Shown in pieces: positions 16,419 to 27,121 of a stretch of DNA of 64,000 nt. The notes below the pieces were generated by a model. It was given only the letters and a program-made list of their open reading frames with translations, was not told the DNA's origin and did no database searches. Origin of the DNA: Prevotella sp. E13-17 (GTDB lineage: Bacteria > Bacteroidota > Bacteroidia > Bacteroidales > Bacteroidaceae); contig NZ_CP091787.1 in NCBI RefSeq assembly GCF_022024035.1, positions 1,426,001-1,490,000 of the forward strand, written 5' to 3'. Numbering within the stretch: the first letter of the stretch is position 1; the number at the start of each line of letters is the position of its first letter. The position numbers and the translations under genes are program-made.

Positions 16419-17960
16419 TTATTTCAATGCTTTGTTAAGCATGAAGTAAACCTCGTTGTTGCGGAGTGTCTGCTTGAAATCAGCAATATTGGTCTGCTTG
16501 TTGATCTTGACATACTCGATGCCCAGTATCTCGGCAAAGTCTTCCCAATACTCCTCGTTGATGTCATAAGAGAAGGCGCTGTGGTGAGTACCGCCAGCTA
16601 GGATCCATGCTGCTGCACCAATCTCGAAGCTGGGCTGAGGAATCCACAGAGCAGATGCTACGGGGAGCTTAGGCATAGGTTTGGGCTCAATGCACTCTAC
16701 CTCCTGAGTAATCAAGCGGAAACGGTTGCCCAGGTCAACAACGGTAGCCTTGATACCAGCACCAGTCTTTGAGGTGAATACCAGGCGGGCGGTCTGCTGC
16801 TTGCGGATGCCGATGCCGAGGAAGTGAACCTCAAGTTTGGGCTTGTCGGTAGCAATGAGTGGACAAACCTCGAGCATGTGGCTCTGCAGGCAAGAACTCT
16901 TGTCGCCGGCAAAGTTGAGCGTGTAGTCCTCGAGGAATGAGCAACCGGTAGGCATGCCCTGCTGGATGACCCATAGTGTGCGATAGAGGCAAGCCGTCTT
17001 CCAGTCACCCTCGGCACCGAAGCCGTAGCCTTCCTGCATCAAACGTTGTGATGCCAAGCCAGGAATCTGGTCGAAGCCACAGAAGTTGGGATCGTCGATG
17101 TTGGCATCGCCTAAGTCGTCGAAGTTTGTTGTGAAGGCTGTTGCACCCTCGTCTTTCAGCACGCGGCGCAGAGCAATCTCGGCCTTGGCTGCGTTCTTCA
17201 CCTTCTCCCAGTAAACCTGCTCGCCACTCTCGTCAATCTTGATGGTGTATGCCTTCTTATACTCCTCAACCAAAGCATCGGCCTCGGCATCGGTCACCTT
17301 TTTGAAGTACTCCATCAGAGAGCTGACGGGATAGTAGTCAACATGGTAGCCCAGACGCTGCTCGAACTCAACACGGTCGCCATCGGTAACGGCTACATTG
17401 TTCATGTTCATACCGAACATCAGACAGCGCACGTTGTGAGCATCGGCAACACCAGCTGCCACGCGAGCCCAAACGGCAATTTGCTTCTGTGCTTTCTCGT
17501 CCTTCCAGTAGCCGCAAACCACCTTGCGGGCAACACGCATGCGAGTGCAGATATGGCCGAACTCAATGTCGCCGTGAGCACTCTGGTTCAGGTTCATGAA
17601 GTCCATGTCGATGTCGCTCCAGGGAATCTCGGCGTTATACTGTGTGTGGAAGTGGAGAAGAGGCTTCTGCAGCTGCTGCAGACCCTTGATCCACATCTTG
17701 GCGGGCGAGAAGGTGTGCATCCATGTGATGATACCTACACACTTCTCATCGTTGTTGGCAGCCAGCATGATCTGCTCTACTTCCTTAGAACTGTTGGCAG
17801 TGCCCTTATATACAATCTTGACGGGGATGTTGCCGCTTTTGTTCAGACCGTCAACCATCTCCTTAGAGTGTCCATCAACTGCAACTACAGCGTCGCCTCC
17901 ATACAGGAGCTGAGCGCCAGTTACCCACCAAATCTCGAAATTGTCAAATGCTTTAATCAT
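16419..17960 (-). CDS. araA: L-arabinose isomerase
   Basis: 513 aa, close to the usual 500. It converts L-arabinose to L-ribulose with Mn2+. WWVTGAQLLYG at the N terminus, ITWMHTFSPAKMWI and LLHFHTQYNAEIPW are family hallmarks, and the Glu and His metal ligands lie in the middle and C-terminal parts (for example AGGTHHSAFS). It is the third step-gene of the minus-strand arabinose block. A 147-bp gap with repeated GTAGCTT motifs separates it from araD, so it may have extra control. Confidence 0.95.
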   Translation of the reverse strand: MIKAFDNFEIWWVTGAQLLYGGDAVVAVDGHSKEMVDGLNKSGNIPVKIVYKGTANSSKEVEQIMLAANNDEKCVGIITWMHTFSPAKMWIKGLQQLQKPLLHFHTQYNAEIPWSDIDMDFMNLNQSAHGDIEFGHICTRMRVARKVVCGYWKDEKAQKQIAVWARVAAGVADAHNVRCLMFGMNMNNVAVTDGDRVEFEQRLGYHVDYYPVSSLMEYFKKVTDAEADALVEEYKKAYTIKIDESGEQVYWEKVKNAAKAEIALRRVLKDEGATAFTTNFDDLGDANIDDPNFCGFDQIPGLASQRLMQEGYGFGAEGDWKTACLYRTLWVIQQGMPTGCSFLEDYTLNFAGDKSSCLQSHMLEVCPLIATDKPKLEVHFLGIGIRKQQTARLVFTSKTGAGIKATVVDLGNRFRLITQEVECIEPKPMPKLPVASALWIPQPSFEIGAAAWILAGGTHHSAFSYDINEEYWEDFAEILGIEYVKINKQTNIADFKQTLRNNEVYFMLNKALK

Positions 17961-17988
17961 AATATTGTTAGTGTTTAATTAATAATTA

Positions 17989-18083
17989 GTAGCTTGATTT
18001 GATTAATCAATATGTAGCTTTTTGAATTAACAAAGTTGTTCCTTTACTTGAATAAAGTAGCTTGTAGAATATCAAAGTAGCTG
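17989..18083 (-). promoter_or_regulatory. Possible control region upstream of araA
   Basis: The araD-araA gap holds GTAGCTT starting at 17989, 18014 and 18057, with GTAGCTG at 18077, and the perfect 12-bp palindrome TTGATTAATCAA at 17999-18010. These are operator candidates for AraR or another regulator. The assignment is inference. Confidence 0.35.
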
Positions 18084-18107
18084 TCTTGTCTCTTCTTTTT
18101 AAGCATC

Positions 18108-18818
18108 TTAATGCTTCTGGCCCTTCTGACCATAGTAGGCATTGGGTCCGTGTTTGCGCATGTAATGCTTCTCCACCAGTAGCGGGTTCATGGTGAGATT
18201 GGGATTCACCGAGAATGCAATGAAGGCCATCTTGGCACATTGCTCCATCACCTTGGCGTTGTAAACGGCATTGTCGGGCGAGGTGCCCCATGAGAAAGGA
18301 CCGTGATTCTTTACCAGCACAGCAGGTGTGTGGTCGGGATTGATTTTGCGGATGTTTAGTATCTCATCGACGATGACATTACCCGTCTCCAACTCATATT
18401 GTCCCTTAACCTCGGCTTCGGTCATATCGCGTGTGCAGGGGATGTCCTGATAGAAATAGTCGGCATGGGTGGTGCCAATGTTGGGGATGTCGCGTCCAGC
18501 CTGTGCGAATGCAGTGGCATAGGTGGAGTGGGTGTGAACCACGCCCTGGATATTGGGGAATGCCTTATATAATATAAGGTGTGTGGGCGTGTCGCTCGAT
18601 GGATTGAGTTCGCCTTCTACAACCTTGCCGGTTTCGAGGTCAACGACTACCATATCTTCTGCCTTCATCTCGTCGTAGCTCACACCACTGGGCTTGATGA
18701 CGACAAGACCCTTTTCGCGGTCTATACCTGACACATTACCCCATGTAAAGATAACAAGTCCTTGCTTCACAAGGTCAAGATTGGCCTTGAATACTTTTTG
18801 TTTTAGTGATTCTAACAT
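18108..18818 (-). CDS. araD: L-ribulose-5-phosphate 4-epimerase
   Basis: 236 aa, typical. It is a class II aldolase-fold zinc enzyme that makes D-xylulose 5-phosphate from L-ribulose 5-phosphate. VFTWGNVSG and [12 protein letters not shown] form the phosphate site. [17 protein letters not shown] holds the two zinc histidines, and [12 protein letters not shown] the third. It follows araR with a 37-bp gap and ends before the araA control region. Confidence 0.95.
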   Translation of the reverse strand: MLESLKQKVFKANLDLVKQGLVIFTWGNVSGIDREKGLVVIKPSGVSYDEMKAEDMVVVDLETGKVVEGELNPSSDTPTHLILYKAFPNIQGVVHTHSTYATAFAQAGRDIPNIGTTHADYFYQDIPCTRDMTEAEVKGQYELETGNVIVDEILNIRKINPDHTPAVLVKNHGPFSWGTSPDNAVYNAKVMEQCAKMAFIAFSVNPNLTMNPLLVEKHYMRKHGPNAYYGQKGQKH

Positions 18819-18855
18819 GATTGTTATTCGTTTAAATGAGAAAAACCTCTGTTTG

Positions 18856-19530
18856 TTATAGTTTGAAGTTCGGGTCTTCCGAGTATGCTTTTTTGTTGAA
18901 CCGATAAAGGGCCGCTCCGCGTTTGGAAGTCACTTTATCGATGAGTTCGGTCTTCTCTATGAAATCCATTTCCTTGACTCGTTTTCGGAAGTTGCGCTTG
19001 TCAATCTCTTCGCCCAGCACGGCCTCATAGAGCTTTTGCAACTGTGTGAGCGTGAAGAGTGGGGGAAGCAGACGGAAACTGATGGGCTCTGTCTTAATCT
19101 TCTGCCGCATCATGCGGAGGGCCTTATCCACCATCTCGTTGTGGTCGGAATACAAATGTGGCAACTCGTTGATGTCAACCCATTCAACGCCATGTTCCAA
19201 ACGGAGTTTCTCGTCGTAGTCCTTGACGTTGATAAGTGCGTAGTAGGCAATCGATATGACGCGCTCACCGGGATCGCGGTCAACAGCACCAAAGGCGCCC
19301 ACCTGCCGCATATATAGTTTGTTGAGTCCTGTCAGCTCGTACAGCGTGTTGGTTGCACTTTCATCGATACTCTCGTCGGGGCCGACGAAGCCTCCGTAGA
19401 GGCTCCATTCGCCACGACCTGGGTCCATCTTACGACGACCGATGAGTATTTTCAGTTTGCCATTCTCGAAACCAAAGATGATGCAGTCAACTGACACCCA
19501 TGCTTTAGCATGTTCTTGATAGAATGTCAT
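18856..19530 (-). CDS. araR: Nudix-family arabinose regulator AraR
   Basis: 224 aa. An N-terminal Nudix fold (about 8-140) is joined to a C-terminal winged helix (about 150-215, ending [12 protein letters not shown]). The Nudix box at 47-69 is degenerate: [20 protein letters not shown] lacks the REx2E2 catalytic glutamates, so it should sense rather than hydrolyse. This is the design of the NrtR-related AraR of Bacteroides, where L-arabinose releases the protein from DNA. Its place inside the arabinose block supports the call. Confidence 0.88.
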   Translation of the reverse strand: MTFYQEHAKAWVSVDCIIFGFENGKLKILIGRRKMDPGRGEWSLYGGFVGPDESIDESATNTLYELTGLNKLYMRQVGAFGAVDRDPGERVISIAYYALINVKDYDEKLRLEHGVEWVDINELPHLYSDHNEMVDKALRMMRQKIKTEPISFRLLPPLFTLTQLQKLYEAVLGEEIDKRNFRKRVKEMDFIEKTELIDKVTSKRGAALYRFNKKAYSEDPNFKL

Positions 19531-19545
19531 TATAATCTTCTTTTA

Positions 19546-21291
19546 TTACCAGAAATATACGTAGAAACAAGCGCAGAGGCCGATAACAACCAGTGTGCCG
19601 ATGATATCCCATGCCCCCCAACTCTCTTTGATAGACTTCTTGAAGTCTGACGAGAATGTGATGGCATCAACCTGTGCCTTAGAGGGAGCAGGTGTGAAGC
19701 AGCTGACTACCACCATCAACAGGATGATGAATACCAGCAGCCAACACTCGAAGATAAGCCAGTTGGTCTGCCAGAACCAAGCTGTGTTCTCCCACAAAGC
19801 TCCATCCATCACGGCCTTACCAGAATCAGTGATGACGTTGGTGACAAGGCGCAGCATACCGATGAGGAAGCCGCCAATCAAACCCCACTCACCTGCCTTA
19901 GGTGTGATCTTCTTAGAGAAGATACCCAGCGTGAACACGGCCACCATAGCTGGTGCAATCAGCGACTGGATGTCCTGCAGATAAGAATAAAGGTTACCCA
20001 TGTTCATCATGATAGGCATCCATGCCAGACCCAGCAGCACGACAACAACTGTAGCCATACGACCAACGAATACGTAATGAGCCTCGCTCATACCTTTCTT
20101 CATAGGCTTATAGAAGTCCTCGGTGAAGAGGGTGGCACAGCTGTTGAAGAAGGCTGCCAGTGATGCAACAAGGGCGCATACGAAACCGATGGTTACGATA
20201 CCTTTTACACCTGCGGGCAAGATGTTCTTCACCATCATGGCAAATGCTCCGTCGGTTGACTCGTGGTTGGTGATGTCCATCACGATACCGCTATCGGGAT
20301 TCTGCGAGAGTGCATAGGCAATCATACCAGGGATGAGGAACATGAAGCAAGGTAGGATTTTGAAGAAACCTGCTGCGATAGTTCCACGACGGGCACGCTT
20401 GATAACCTCTGCATTGTCCTCGCCAGGCACCTGACCCAATACACGCTGTACGATGTGCTGGTCGGTACACCAGTACCAGAAACCAATGATAGAGGCACCA
20501 AGGAAGACTACGTAACCAGGGAACTGCGGATACATGGGGTCGCCTGGATCTGTGTGGAACATGTGTGTGGTTCCGAAACCATCGTGAGCGGCATTACATG
20601 CAGCCATCATGTTTTCCCAACCGGTAACGATGCTGCCATCGCCCAGTGCTGACAATCCGAGGAAGAGCACCAGGAATGAACCAATGATAAGAATGGGGGT
20701 CTGGATGGTTGAGAGGGTCATCACACCCTTCATGCCACCAAACACGGTGAACACAGCTGTGATGACAATCAAACCAATGGCACCATACCAGAAAGGAATG
20801 CCTAACAAGAATTTGAAGAAGATACCACCAGTGAAGGCTGTGACTGAAACCTTTGTCAGTACGTAGGCCACAAGGGTGATAATGCTGAGCCATGAACCTG
20901 TGCGCTGGGTGTAGCGGAACTTCAGGAAGTCGGGCATGGTGATAATCTTACCCATCTTGTTGATTAGCAACTGGTAGAAGGGAACGAACAGCCATCCGAG
21001 AATCAGGATCATCCACCCCTGCATTTCCCAGTGGGCCATACCTACACCATCTTTTGCGCCAGTACCAGCCAGGCCTACAAGGTGCTCAGAACCGATGTTG
21101 GCAGCAAAGATTGCCATACCGATTACGTACCAAGGTTCGCCCTTACCAAAAAGGTAGGCAGATGAGTCTTCACCCTGCTGCGCTTTCTTATCTTTCCAGA
21201 TGGCATACCATACGGCTGCCACTACTCCTAAAAGGCCGACGGCAAGAATGGTCCAGTCGAGCCATATAAATTCATGAGAACTCCAATTCAT
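19546..21291 (-). CDS. araP: Sodium/L-arabinose symporter (SSS family)
   Basis: 581 aa with about 14 predicted membrane helices. The N-terminal FIWLDWTILAVGLLGVVAAVWY, the GEPWYVIGMAIFAANIGSEHLVGLAGTG segment and the later RRGTIAAGFFK loop mark the solute:sodium symporter family. It would bring L-arabinose across the inner membrane with Na+. The substrate is inferred from the surrounding ara genes. It follows the mutarotase gene by 53 bp. Confidence 0.85.
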   Translation of the reverse strand: MNWSSHEFIWLDWTILAVGLLGVVAAVWYAIWKDKKAQQGEDSSAYLFGKGEPWYVIGMAIFAANIGSEHLVGLAGTGAKDGVGMAHWEMQGWMILILGWLFVPFYQLLINKMGKIITMPDFLKFRYTQRTGSWLSIITLVAYVLTKVSVTAFTGGIFFKFLLGIPFWYGAIGLIVITAVFTVFGGMKGVMTLSTIQTPILIIGSFLVLFLGLSALGDGSIVTGWENMMAACNAAHDGFGTTHMFHTDPGDPMYPQFPGYVVFLGASIIGFWYWCTDQHIVQRVLGQVPGEDNAEVIKRARRGTIAAGFFKILPCFMFLIPGMIAYALSQNPDSGIVMDITNHESTDGAFAMMVKNILPAGVKGIVTIGFVCALVASLAAFFNSCATLFTEDFYKPMKKGMSEAHYVFVGRMATVVVVLLGLAWMPIMMNMGNLYSYLQDIQSLIAPAMVAVFTLGIFSKKITPKAGEWGLIGGFLIGMLRLVTNVITDSGKAVMDGALWENTAWFWQTNWLIFECWLLVFIILLMVVVSCFTPAPSKAQVDAITFSSDFKKSIKESWGAWDIIGTLVVIGLCACFYVYFW

Positions 21292-21344
21292 AGTTGTATT
21301 AGTAATTATTGTAGTTAGTTTGTTTGTAGTTTTTCGAGACTCCC

Positions 21345-22526
21345 TTATTTCACAGAGAACTTGAATACCAAGTGACTGTAGTACTTCTCACCAGGATTCA
21401 GGAATGGACTTGGCCACTCGGGATGGTTGGGTGAGTTGGGGTACTTCTGGCTCTCAAGACATACTGAAGGACGCTGGGGGTACTTCAGTCCGCCCTTGCG
21501 AACCTTGTCCTGCTCGCCATTGATACCCTGGAAGTTACCAGTGTAAACCTGCATACCGGGCTCGTTGGTGAATGCCTCGAGCAGAATGCCTGTCTTGGGA
21601 GAGTAGAGCGAAGCAGCTACCTGAGTGTCGTCGCCCTTACCATCTTTATAGGTATTCAGAATCCAGTTGTGGTCGAAACCATTACCAAACTTCACTTGCT
21701 CGAAGTCCATGCGCAGAGAGTCCTGAATGGCATGAGCTGTGCGGAAGTCCATAGGTGTGCCGGCTACCTCACAAATCTCGCCTGTGGGCATGAATGTAGA
21801 GTCAGCGGGTGTGAACTTGTCGGCATTGATGTAGAGTTCCATGTCCATAGCGGGCTTGGTGGGGTCGCCGTTCAAGTTGAAATATGAGTGGTTGGTCATG
21901 TTGACGATGGTGGGCTGGTCGGTTTCTGCCTCCATCTTGATGTCAATAGCATTATCGCTGGTCAGCGTATAGGTAACGGTGGCTTTAACCTCTCCGGGGA
22001 AATTGTTGTCGCCATCGGGGCTGACGAGCGTGAGTTTCAATGTCGTAGAGTCAATCTGCTCGGCATCAAAAATCTGATACTGCCATCCGGTGGGACCACC
22101 GTGCAAGCAATGTCCGAAATTGTTCTGGGGTAACTGAATGGTTGAGTCGCCAATGCAGAACTGACCATTCTTAATACGGTTGGCGTAGCGGCCAATAGAT
22201 GCACCGAAGTCGCTGCCGAAGTTTTTGGCATCGGCATACTGGGCAATGTTGTCGTAGCCCAAGACTACGTCGGTGAGCTTGCCGTCACGATCGGGAACCA
22301 TCAGCGAAACGATGCGAGCACCAAAATTGGTGATGCATGCCTCTACGCCATTCTCGTTGACGAGGGTGTAGAGCTTCACGGGTTTCTCATTGATAACGGT
22401 GTCGAACTTTTCGGGGTTGAGGCCCGAAACGGTCAGATTTGCAGCTTCTTGGCTGCCACTACATGCACAAAACACGAGCGCCATTGATGCGCCGAGTCCG
22501 AACAAACTAGCTTTTAATGCTTTCAT
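21345..22526 (-). CDS. Lipoprotein aldose 1-epimerase (mutarotase)
   Basis: 393 aa. The signal peptide ends near a lipobox Cys (C20 or C22 in LVFCACSG), so the enzyme is a periplasm-facing lipoprotein. The GalM fold is clear: NFGARIVSLMVPDRDG, GRYANRIKNG, catalytic His in NFGHCLHGG and in MTNHSYFNLNG, and a late Glu in the PSVCLESQKYPNSPN segment. It would speed anomer exchange of arabinose before uptake. It is first in the arabinose operon and the Bacteroidetes-type promoter at 22580-22611 lies just upstream. Confidence 0.9.
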   Translation of the reverse strand: MKALKASLFGLGASMALVFCACSGSQEAANLTVSGLNPEKFDTVINEKPVKLYTLVNENGVEACITNFGARIVSLMVPDRDGKLTDVVLGYDNIAQYADAKNFGSDFGASIGRYANRIKNGQFCIGDSTIQLPQNNFGHCLHGGPTGWQYQIFDAEQIDSTTLKLTLVSPDGDNNFPGEVKATVTYTLTSDNAIDIKMEAETDQPTIVNMTNHSYFNLNGDPTKPAMDMELYINADKFTPADSTFMPTGEICEVAGTPMDFRTAHAIQDSLRMDFEQVKFGNGFDHNWILNTYKDGKGDDTQVAASLYSPKTGILLEAFTNEPGMQVYTGNFQGINGEQDKVRKGGLKYPQRPSVCLESQKYPNSPNHPEWPSPFLNPGEKYYSHLVFKFSVK

Positions 22527-22579
22527 TGGTTTTGGGTTTTAATTATATTAAATCTGTTGTAGGTTTCTCAATTTGGGTG

Positions 22580-22611
22580 TAAAATTACAACATTCTTTTA
22601 AATTAGCCAAA
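22580..22611 (-). promoter_or_regulatory. Promoter of the arabinose operon
   Basis: On the minus strand: TTTG at 22611-22608, a 20-bp spacer and TAATTTTA at 22587-22580 (last base off consensus). It lies about 50 nt before the mutarotase ATG. Confidence 0.6.
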
Positions 22612-22777
22612 TATATTCCTGTGTTTTTTGCGACTTATTGTTTATTTTAACAATATCGGTTCGCTGCCGTACTTGTGTTAAATATAGGGATGTGTATTCT
22701 TCTTTCCACGTTTCATTCTGTTAGGCTGTTCCTTTTGATACTCAACGCTTCTCTTTGCTTTTAGCCTTTTGAAAAAA

Positions 22778-22809
22778 TTTGGTGGTTCCGAAAATATATA
22801 TTACCTTTG
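22778..22809 (+). promoter_or_regulatory. Promoter of the DMP19-smpB-metH operon
   Basis: TTTG at 22778-22781, a 20-bp spacer and TACCTTTG at 22802-22809. The ATG at 22814 is only 4 nt past the -7 element, so the transcript may be leaderless or nearly so. Confidence 0.75.
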
Positions 22810-22813
22810 CACT

Positions 22814-23320
22814 ATGAAACAGATTATCGTAAAAGATGCCGATTTGAGCAATGCTGCTCTTGAGGGAATGGATGCTTTTTTGCAGGTCTTCATTGATGCA
22901 TTACGTGAAGCCGTTGGTGGTGAGCCAAGTGCCGAAGCTATTCAGGAATTGAATGCCGACCAAATGACTCTGCTGTGTTGGGACACTTTGCATCAGGAAG
23001 TGATGGATGGCGGCTTTGTGCAGTTAATACATAACGGCTATGGTCCTTTCATCTTTAAGAATCCTTTTGCCAAGGCGCTTAATAAAATGTGGCACATGCG
23101 TGACTTGTCGAAGATGCTTTACGAGGTACACACCTTGTGGCTCGAAAATCGTGAGGCATTAGAAGCAGACTGTACCGACGAGGAATTTATGGCACTGTTC
23201 GAGCAGTATCCGCAGTTCGACGACTACGATGATATGTTTGTTGAAAACGAAGAGATGTGGACAGAGCAGATTGCCCACTATGTAGATGAGAACATTGAGA
23301 AATTCGCAACGGTAGAATGA
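22814..23320 (+). CDS. DMP19-family (DUF4375) protein
   Basis: The frame is open from 22769, but the promoter at 22778-22809 makes the ATG at 22814 the start (168 aa). It is strongly acidic (long Asp/Glu runs near the C terminus). [22 protein letters not shown] is typical of the DMP19 family, whose Neisseria member mimics DNA and sequesters a repressor. Whether the DNA-mimic role holds here is unknown. The stop overlaps the smpB start by 4 bp. Confidence 0.75.
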   Translation: MKQIIVKDADLSNAALEGMDAFLQVFIDALREAVGGEPSAEAIQELNADQMTLLCWDTLHQEVMDGGFVQLIHNGYGPFIFKNPFAKALNKMWHMRDLSKMLYEVHTLWLENREALEADCTDEEFMALFEQYPQFDDYDDMFVENEEMWTEQIAHYVDENIEKFATVE

Positions 23321-23799
23321 ATAAGCAAGAACAGGAGCTCCGCAAAAAGAGTCCCGTACAAATTAAAAATAAAAAAGCGGCTTTCGAATACTTCTTTATT
23401 GAGGAGTTTACGGCTGGCATTGTGCTGACAGGCACAGAGATTAAGTCGATAAGAGCAGGAAAGGCCAGTCTGGTGGACACCTATTGTACGATTATTCACG
23501 GTGAAATGTGGGTGAAAGGAATGTCTGTCAGTCCTTACTTTTATGGCTCGTATAATAACCACGAACAGAAGCGCGATCGGAAGTTGTTGCTGACACGTCG
23601 TGAGATTAGCCGACTGGAGAGTGCTACCAAACAGACCGGCTACACGATAGTGCCTACGTTGGTGTTTATCGACGAGAATGGGCGCGCCAAGATGGATCTG
23701 GCTTTGTGTAAGGGTAAGAAAGCCTATGACAAACGTCAAACGCTAAAGGAAAAAGAAGACAGACGCGAAATGGATCGCGCAATGAAGGTTTATAAATGA
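23317..23799 (+). CDS. smpB: SsrA-binding protein SmpB
   Basis: 160 aa. It binds tmRNA and delivers it to stalled ribosomes for trans-translation. Family segments are clear: [34 protein letters not shown] at the start and [20 protein letters not shown] at the C terminus. It overlaps its upstream and downstream genes by 4 bp each, implying coupled translation. Confidence 0.96.
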   Translation: MNKQEQELRKKSPVQIKNKKAAFEYFFIEEFTAGIVLTGTEIKSIRAGKASLVDTYCTIIHGEMWVKGMSVSPYFYGSYNNHEQKRDRKLLLTRREISRLESATKQTGYTIVPTLVFIDENGRAKMDLALCKGKKAYDKRQTLKEKEDRREMDRAMKVYK

Positions 23800-26504
23800 T
23801 ACACAACGAAATTACTAAACGAATACTCGTGCTCGACGGTGCTATGGGAACCGTTGTCCAGGAGTATGGACTTGACGAGAAAGACTATAGAGGTGAGCGT
23901 TTTCAGAATATTGAGGGACAGCTGAAAGGCAACAATGATGTACTTTGCCTGACACGTCCTGACGTGATAGCCGATATTCATCGGAGATACCTTGAGGCGG
24001 GGGCTGATATTATCACCACCAACACGTTTAATGCGCAACGTATCTCGCAAAGCGACTATCATCTGCAATCATATGCAAAAGAGATAAATATGGCTGGTGC
24101 CCGACTGGCTCGTCAGTGTGCCGATGCATTCTCTACGCCAGAGAGGCCACGCTTCGTAGCTGGTTCTGTAGGTCCCACCAACAAGACTTGTTCTATGTCG
24201 CCAGACGTGTCGGATCCCGCACGTCGTGAATTAACGTACGATGAACTGTTCGACGCTTATACTGAACAGATAGAAGGACTGATAGAGGGTGGGGTGGATC
24301 TGTTGCTTATTGAGACCATCTTCGACTCGCTGAATGCAAAGGTCGCCATTGATGCTGCAGTTCAGGTACGTGGCAATCGTGATATCCCCATTATGCTCTC
24401 TGTGACAGTTAGCGATGCAGCTGGTCGCACATTGAGCGGACAAACATTGGATGCCTTTATGGCTTCGGTGTCTTCTTATCCTATCTTCAGCATCGGACTG
24501 AACTGCTCGTTTGGTGCCCGCCAGATGAAGCCATATCTTAAGGAACTGGCACGCAGGGCTCCCTATTATGTGAGTGCTTATCCTAATGCGGGACTGCCAA
24601 ACTCTTTAGGACTCTACGACGAGACGCCTGCGTCGATGGCTCCTCAGATTGCCGAGTTTATCAACGAGCAGCTGGTGAACATCGTGGGTGGCTGTTGTGG
24701 TACGACACCTGATTTTATACGTGAATATGTACCCTTGACGAAGGGAAAGACACCTCGCCGGCCAGCCCAGAAGTCAGCTCAAATACAGCTTTCTGGACTC
24801 GACTTGCTTGAGCCTATGGCCTTTACTAATGTGGGCGAGCGCTGTAATGTGGCTGGCTCGCGTAAGTTTCTGCGGTTGATTAAAGAAAAGAACTATGAGG
24901 AAGCGCTGCAGATAGCGCGTAAGCAGGTGGATGATGGTGCTATGGTACTGGACATCAATATGGATGATGCCCTGTTGGATGCAAAGGCTGAGATGGTGAT
25001 GTTTCTCAATCTGATAGCCTCAGAACCAGAGATTGCTCGAGTGCCGGTGATGATCGACTCCAGTAAATGGGAAGTCATCATGGCTGGTTTGAAATGTGTG
25101 CAGGGCAAAAGTATCGTGAACAGTATATCGCTGAAAGAAGGCGAGGAGGTGTTCTTGCGTCATGCTGCCGATGTAAAGCGCATGGGTGCTGCTGTCGTTG
25201 TGATGTGTTTCGATGAGAAGGGGCAGGCCACAACCTATGAACGTCGAATTGAGATTGCCGAGAGAGCCTATCGACTGATGACAGAGAAGTTGGCTTTTGC
25301 TCCACAAGATATTATCTTCGATCCTAATGTGTTGGCTGTTGCCACCGGTATAGAGGAACATAATGCTTATGCGCTCGACTTTATTCGTGCGGCAGAATGG
25401 ATTAAGAAGAACTTGCCTGGTGCCCATGTTAGTGGTGGCGTGAGCAATCTTTCGTTCTCGTTTCGTGGTAATAACTATATCCGTGAGGCCATGCATGCGG
25501 TGTTCCTCTATCATGGTGTTCATGTGGGTATGGACTTCGGTATTGTAAATCCTTCTACAAAAGTAACTTATAATGATATTCCAAAAGAGCTGCTTGAGCT
25601 TTTGGAGGATGTGGTTCTGAACCGACGTCAGGATGCTGCAGAGCGCTTGTTGAACTCGGAATATGTAGTCAATAAAGACGTTGTACAAGGCAACGAAAAG
25701 ATGCAGGCAACCGTCTTGGAACAGCGTAGTGTGGAGGAACGATTGCAAGACGCATTGATTCGTGGTACCAACGAGACCTTAGCAGCCGACTTGCAAGAGG
25801 CTGTCGGAAAGTATCCTCGTGCTGTGGACATCATCGAGGGTCCTTTGATGGCGGGCATGAACGAGGTGGGGCGCCGCTTTGGTGAGGGTAAGATGTTCTT
25901 GCCTCAGGTTGTCAAGACGGCAAGAACCATGAAGCAGGCGGTGGAAATACTGCAACCATTTATTGATTCTGGAAAGCAAGGCAATTCGACAAAAACAGGA
26001 AAGGTGCTTTTGGCCACAGTAAAGGGCGACGTACACGATATAGGCAAGAATATTGTGAGTGTTATCATGGCCTGCAATGGCTATGAAGTGATAGACCTGG
26101 GAGTGATGGTGCCTGCCGACCAGATTGTACAAAAGGCGATAGATGAACAGGTGGATATGATTGGTCTCTCTGGTCTCATAACCCCAAGTCTTGAAGAAAT
26201 GGTGAATGTTGCCAAAGAACTGCGTGAGGCAGGGCTTGACATACCCATCATGATTGGTGGTGCGACTACGAGTGAACTGCATGTGGCACTAAAGATAGCA
26301 CCGGTCTATGGCGGCCCTGTGGTATGGTTGAAGGATGCCTCTCAAAATCCTATTGTTGCGCAACGACTGATGAAAGAGACTGAGACTTATTCAACAGAGT
26401 TGAACGAAGAGTATGAACACATGCGCGAACAGTATAATAACGAGCGACAGCAGCTGCTATCTTTAGAGGAGGCACGTCGTCATAAACCCAATTTGTTTGA
26501 ATGA
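23796..26504 (+). CDS. metH: Cobalamin-dependent methionine synthase
   Basis: 902 aa. It methylates homocysteine from methyltetrahydrofolate. Order of domains: homocysteine-binding (1 to about 310, zinc Cys in NCSFG and GGCCGTT), pterin-binding (about 335-610), cap (about 625-715) and B12-binding (about 720-875, with the cobalt-ligand His in [10 protein letters not shown]). The C-terminal S-adenosylmethionine reactivation domain of E. coli MetH (about 1227 aa in total) is missing. Reactivation would need a separate protein not found in this window. It overlaps its neighbours by 4 bp on each side. Confidence 0.95.
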   Translation: MIHNEITKRILVLDGAMGTVVQEYGLDEKDYRGERFQNIEGQLKGNNDVLCLTRPDVIADIHRRYLEAGADIITTNTFNAQRISQSDYHLQSYAKEINMAGARLARQCADAFSTPERPRFVAGSVGPTNKTCSMSPDVSDPARRELTYDELFDAYTEQIEGLIEGGVDLLLIETIFDSLNAKVAIDAAVQVRGNRDIPIMLSVTVSDAAGRTLSGQTLDAFMASVSSYPIFSIGLNCSFGARQMKPYLKELARRAPYYVSAYPNAGLPNSLGLYDETPASMAPQIAEFINEQLVNIVGGCCGTTPDFIREYVPLTKGKTPRRPAQKSAQIQLSGLDLLEPMAFTNVGERCNVAGSRKFLRLIKEKNYEEALQIARKQVDDGAMVLDINMDDALLDAKAEMVMFLNLIASEPEIARVPVMIDSSKWEVIMAGLKCVQGKSIVNSISLKEGEEVFLRHAADVKRMGAAVVVMCFDEKGQATTYERRIEIAERAYRLMTEKLAFAPQDIIFDPNVLAVATGIEEHNAYALDFIRAAEWIKKNLPGAHVSGGVSNLSFSFRGNNYIREAMHAVFLYHGVHVGMDFGIVNPSTKVTYNDIPKELLELLEDVVLNRRQDAAERLLNSEYVVNKDVVQGNEKMQATVLEQRSVEERLQDALIRGTNETLAADLQEAVGKYPRAVDIIEGPLMAGMNEVGRRFGEGKMFLPQVVKTARTMKQAVEILQPFIDSGKQGNSTKTGKVLLATVKGDVHDIGKNIVSVIMACNGYEVIDLGVMVPADQIVQKAIDEQVDMIGLSGLITPSLEEMVNVAKELREAGLDIPIMIGGATTSELHVALKIAPVYGGPVVWLKDASQNPIVAQRLMKETETYSTELNEEYEHMREQYNNERQQLLSLEEARRHKPNLFE

Positions 26505-27121
26505 TACGAAACATTATTTTTGATCTCGGAGGTGTCATTATCACCTTGGATCAATCGCAGTCTGTAAGGCGATTTGAGGCGTTGGGACTGAAAGATGCAG
26601 AACAGCGACTGAATGCTTATACACAGGAAGGAATCTTTGGAGATCTGGAAGGTGGAAAGATAGATGCTGAGATGTTCAGAAAAGAATTTTCTAAACTGGT
26701 GGGGCATGAGGTGACTCATGAGCAATGTGCTTATGCTTGGCAGGGGTATGCCAAGGAATTGCCTGTTCGTAATCTAGAGACTTTGACTCGTCTGCGTCAG
26801 GAGGGCTATCGTCTGCTGCTCTTGTCCAATACCAATCCATATATGATGGAGTGGGTGGGGTCGGACAAGTTTGACGGACGCGGCCATAGCGTGGATTACT
26901 ATTTCGACAATATGTATCTCAGTTACCGTATGAAACTGATGAAGCCTAACCCCGAAATATTCACTCGGTTGTTGATGGCTGAGCATATATCACCAGAAGA
27001 ATGCTTGTTTCTTGATGATGGTCCTCGCAATGTGGCAGCAGCCAGTCAGATAGGCATTAATACGTTCTGTCCTGAGAATGGGGCAGACTGGACACAGGAT
27101 ATTTATCAATTTTTAAAATGA
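26501..27121 (+). CDS. HAD-family hydrolase
   Basis: 206 aa. Motif I is IIFDLGGVII, with nucleophile D8 but Gly in place of the usual second Asp, as in the subfamily IA haloacid dehalogenase-like or epoxide hydrolase-like members. Motif II is LLLSNTNP, motif III has Lys in MKLMKPNPEIF, and motif IV is CLFLDDGPRN. An alpha-helical cap lies at about 17-85. It is probably a small-molecule phosphatase; the substrate is unknown. It overlaps metH and the next gene by 4 bp. Confidence 0.88.
   Translation: MIRNIIFDLGGVIITLDQSQSVRRFEALGLKDAEQRLNAYTQEGIFGDLEGGKIDAEMFRKEFSKLVGHEVTHEQCAYAWQGYAKELPVRNLETLTRLRQEGYRLLLLSNTNPYMMEWVGSDKFDGRGHSVDYYFDNMYLSYRMKLMKPNPEIFTRLLMAEHISPEECLFLDDGPRNVAAASQIGINTFCPENGADWTQDIYQFLK

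Noticed and set aside
23700..23800. Cobalamin or SAM riboswitch before metH
   Set aside because: metH overlaps smpB by 4 bp and there is no leader in which a riboswitch could fit.
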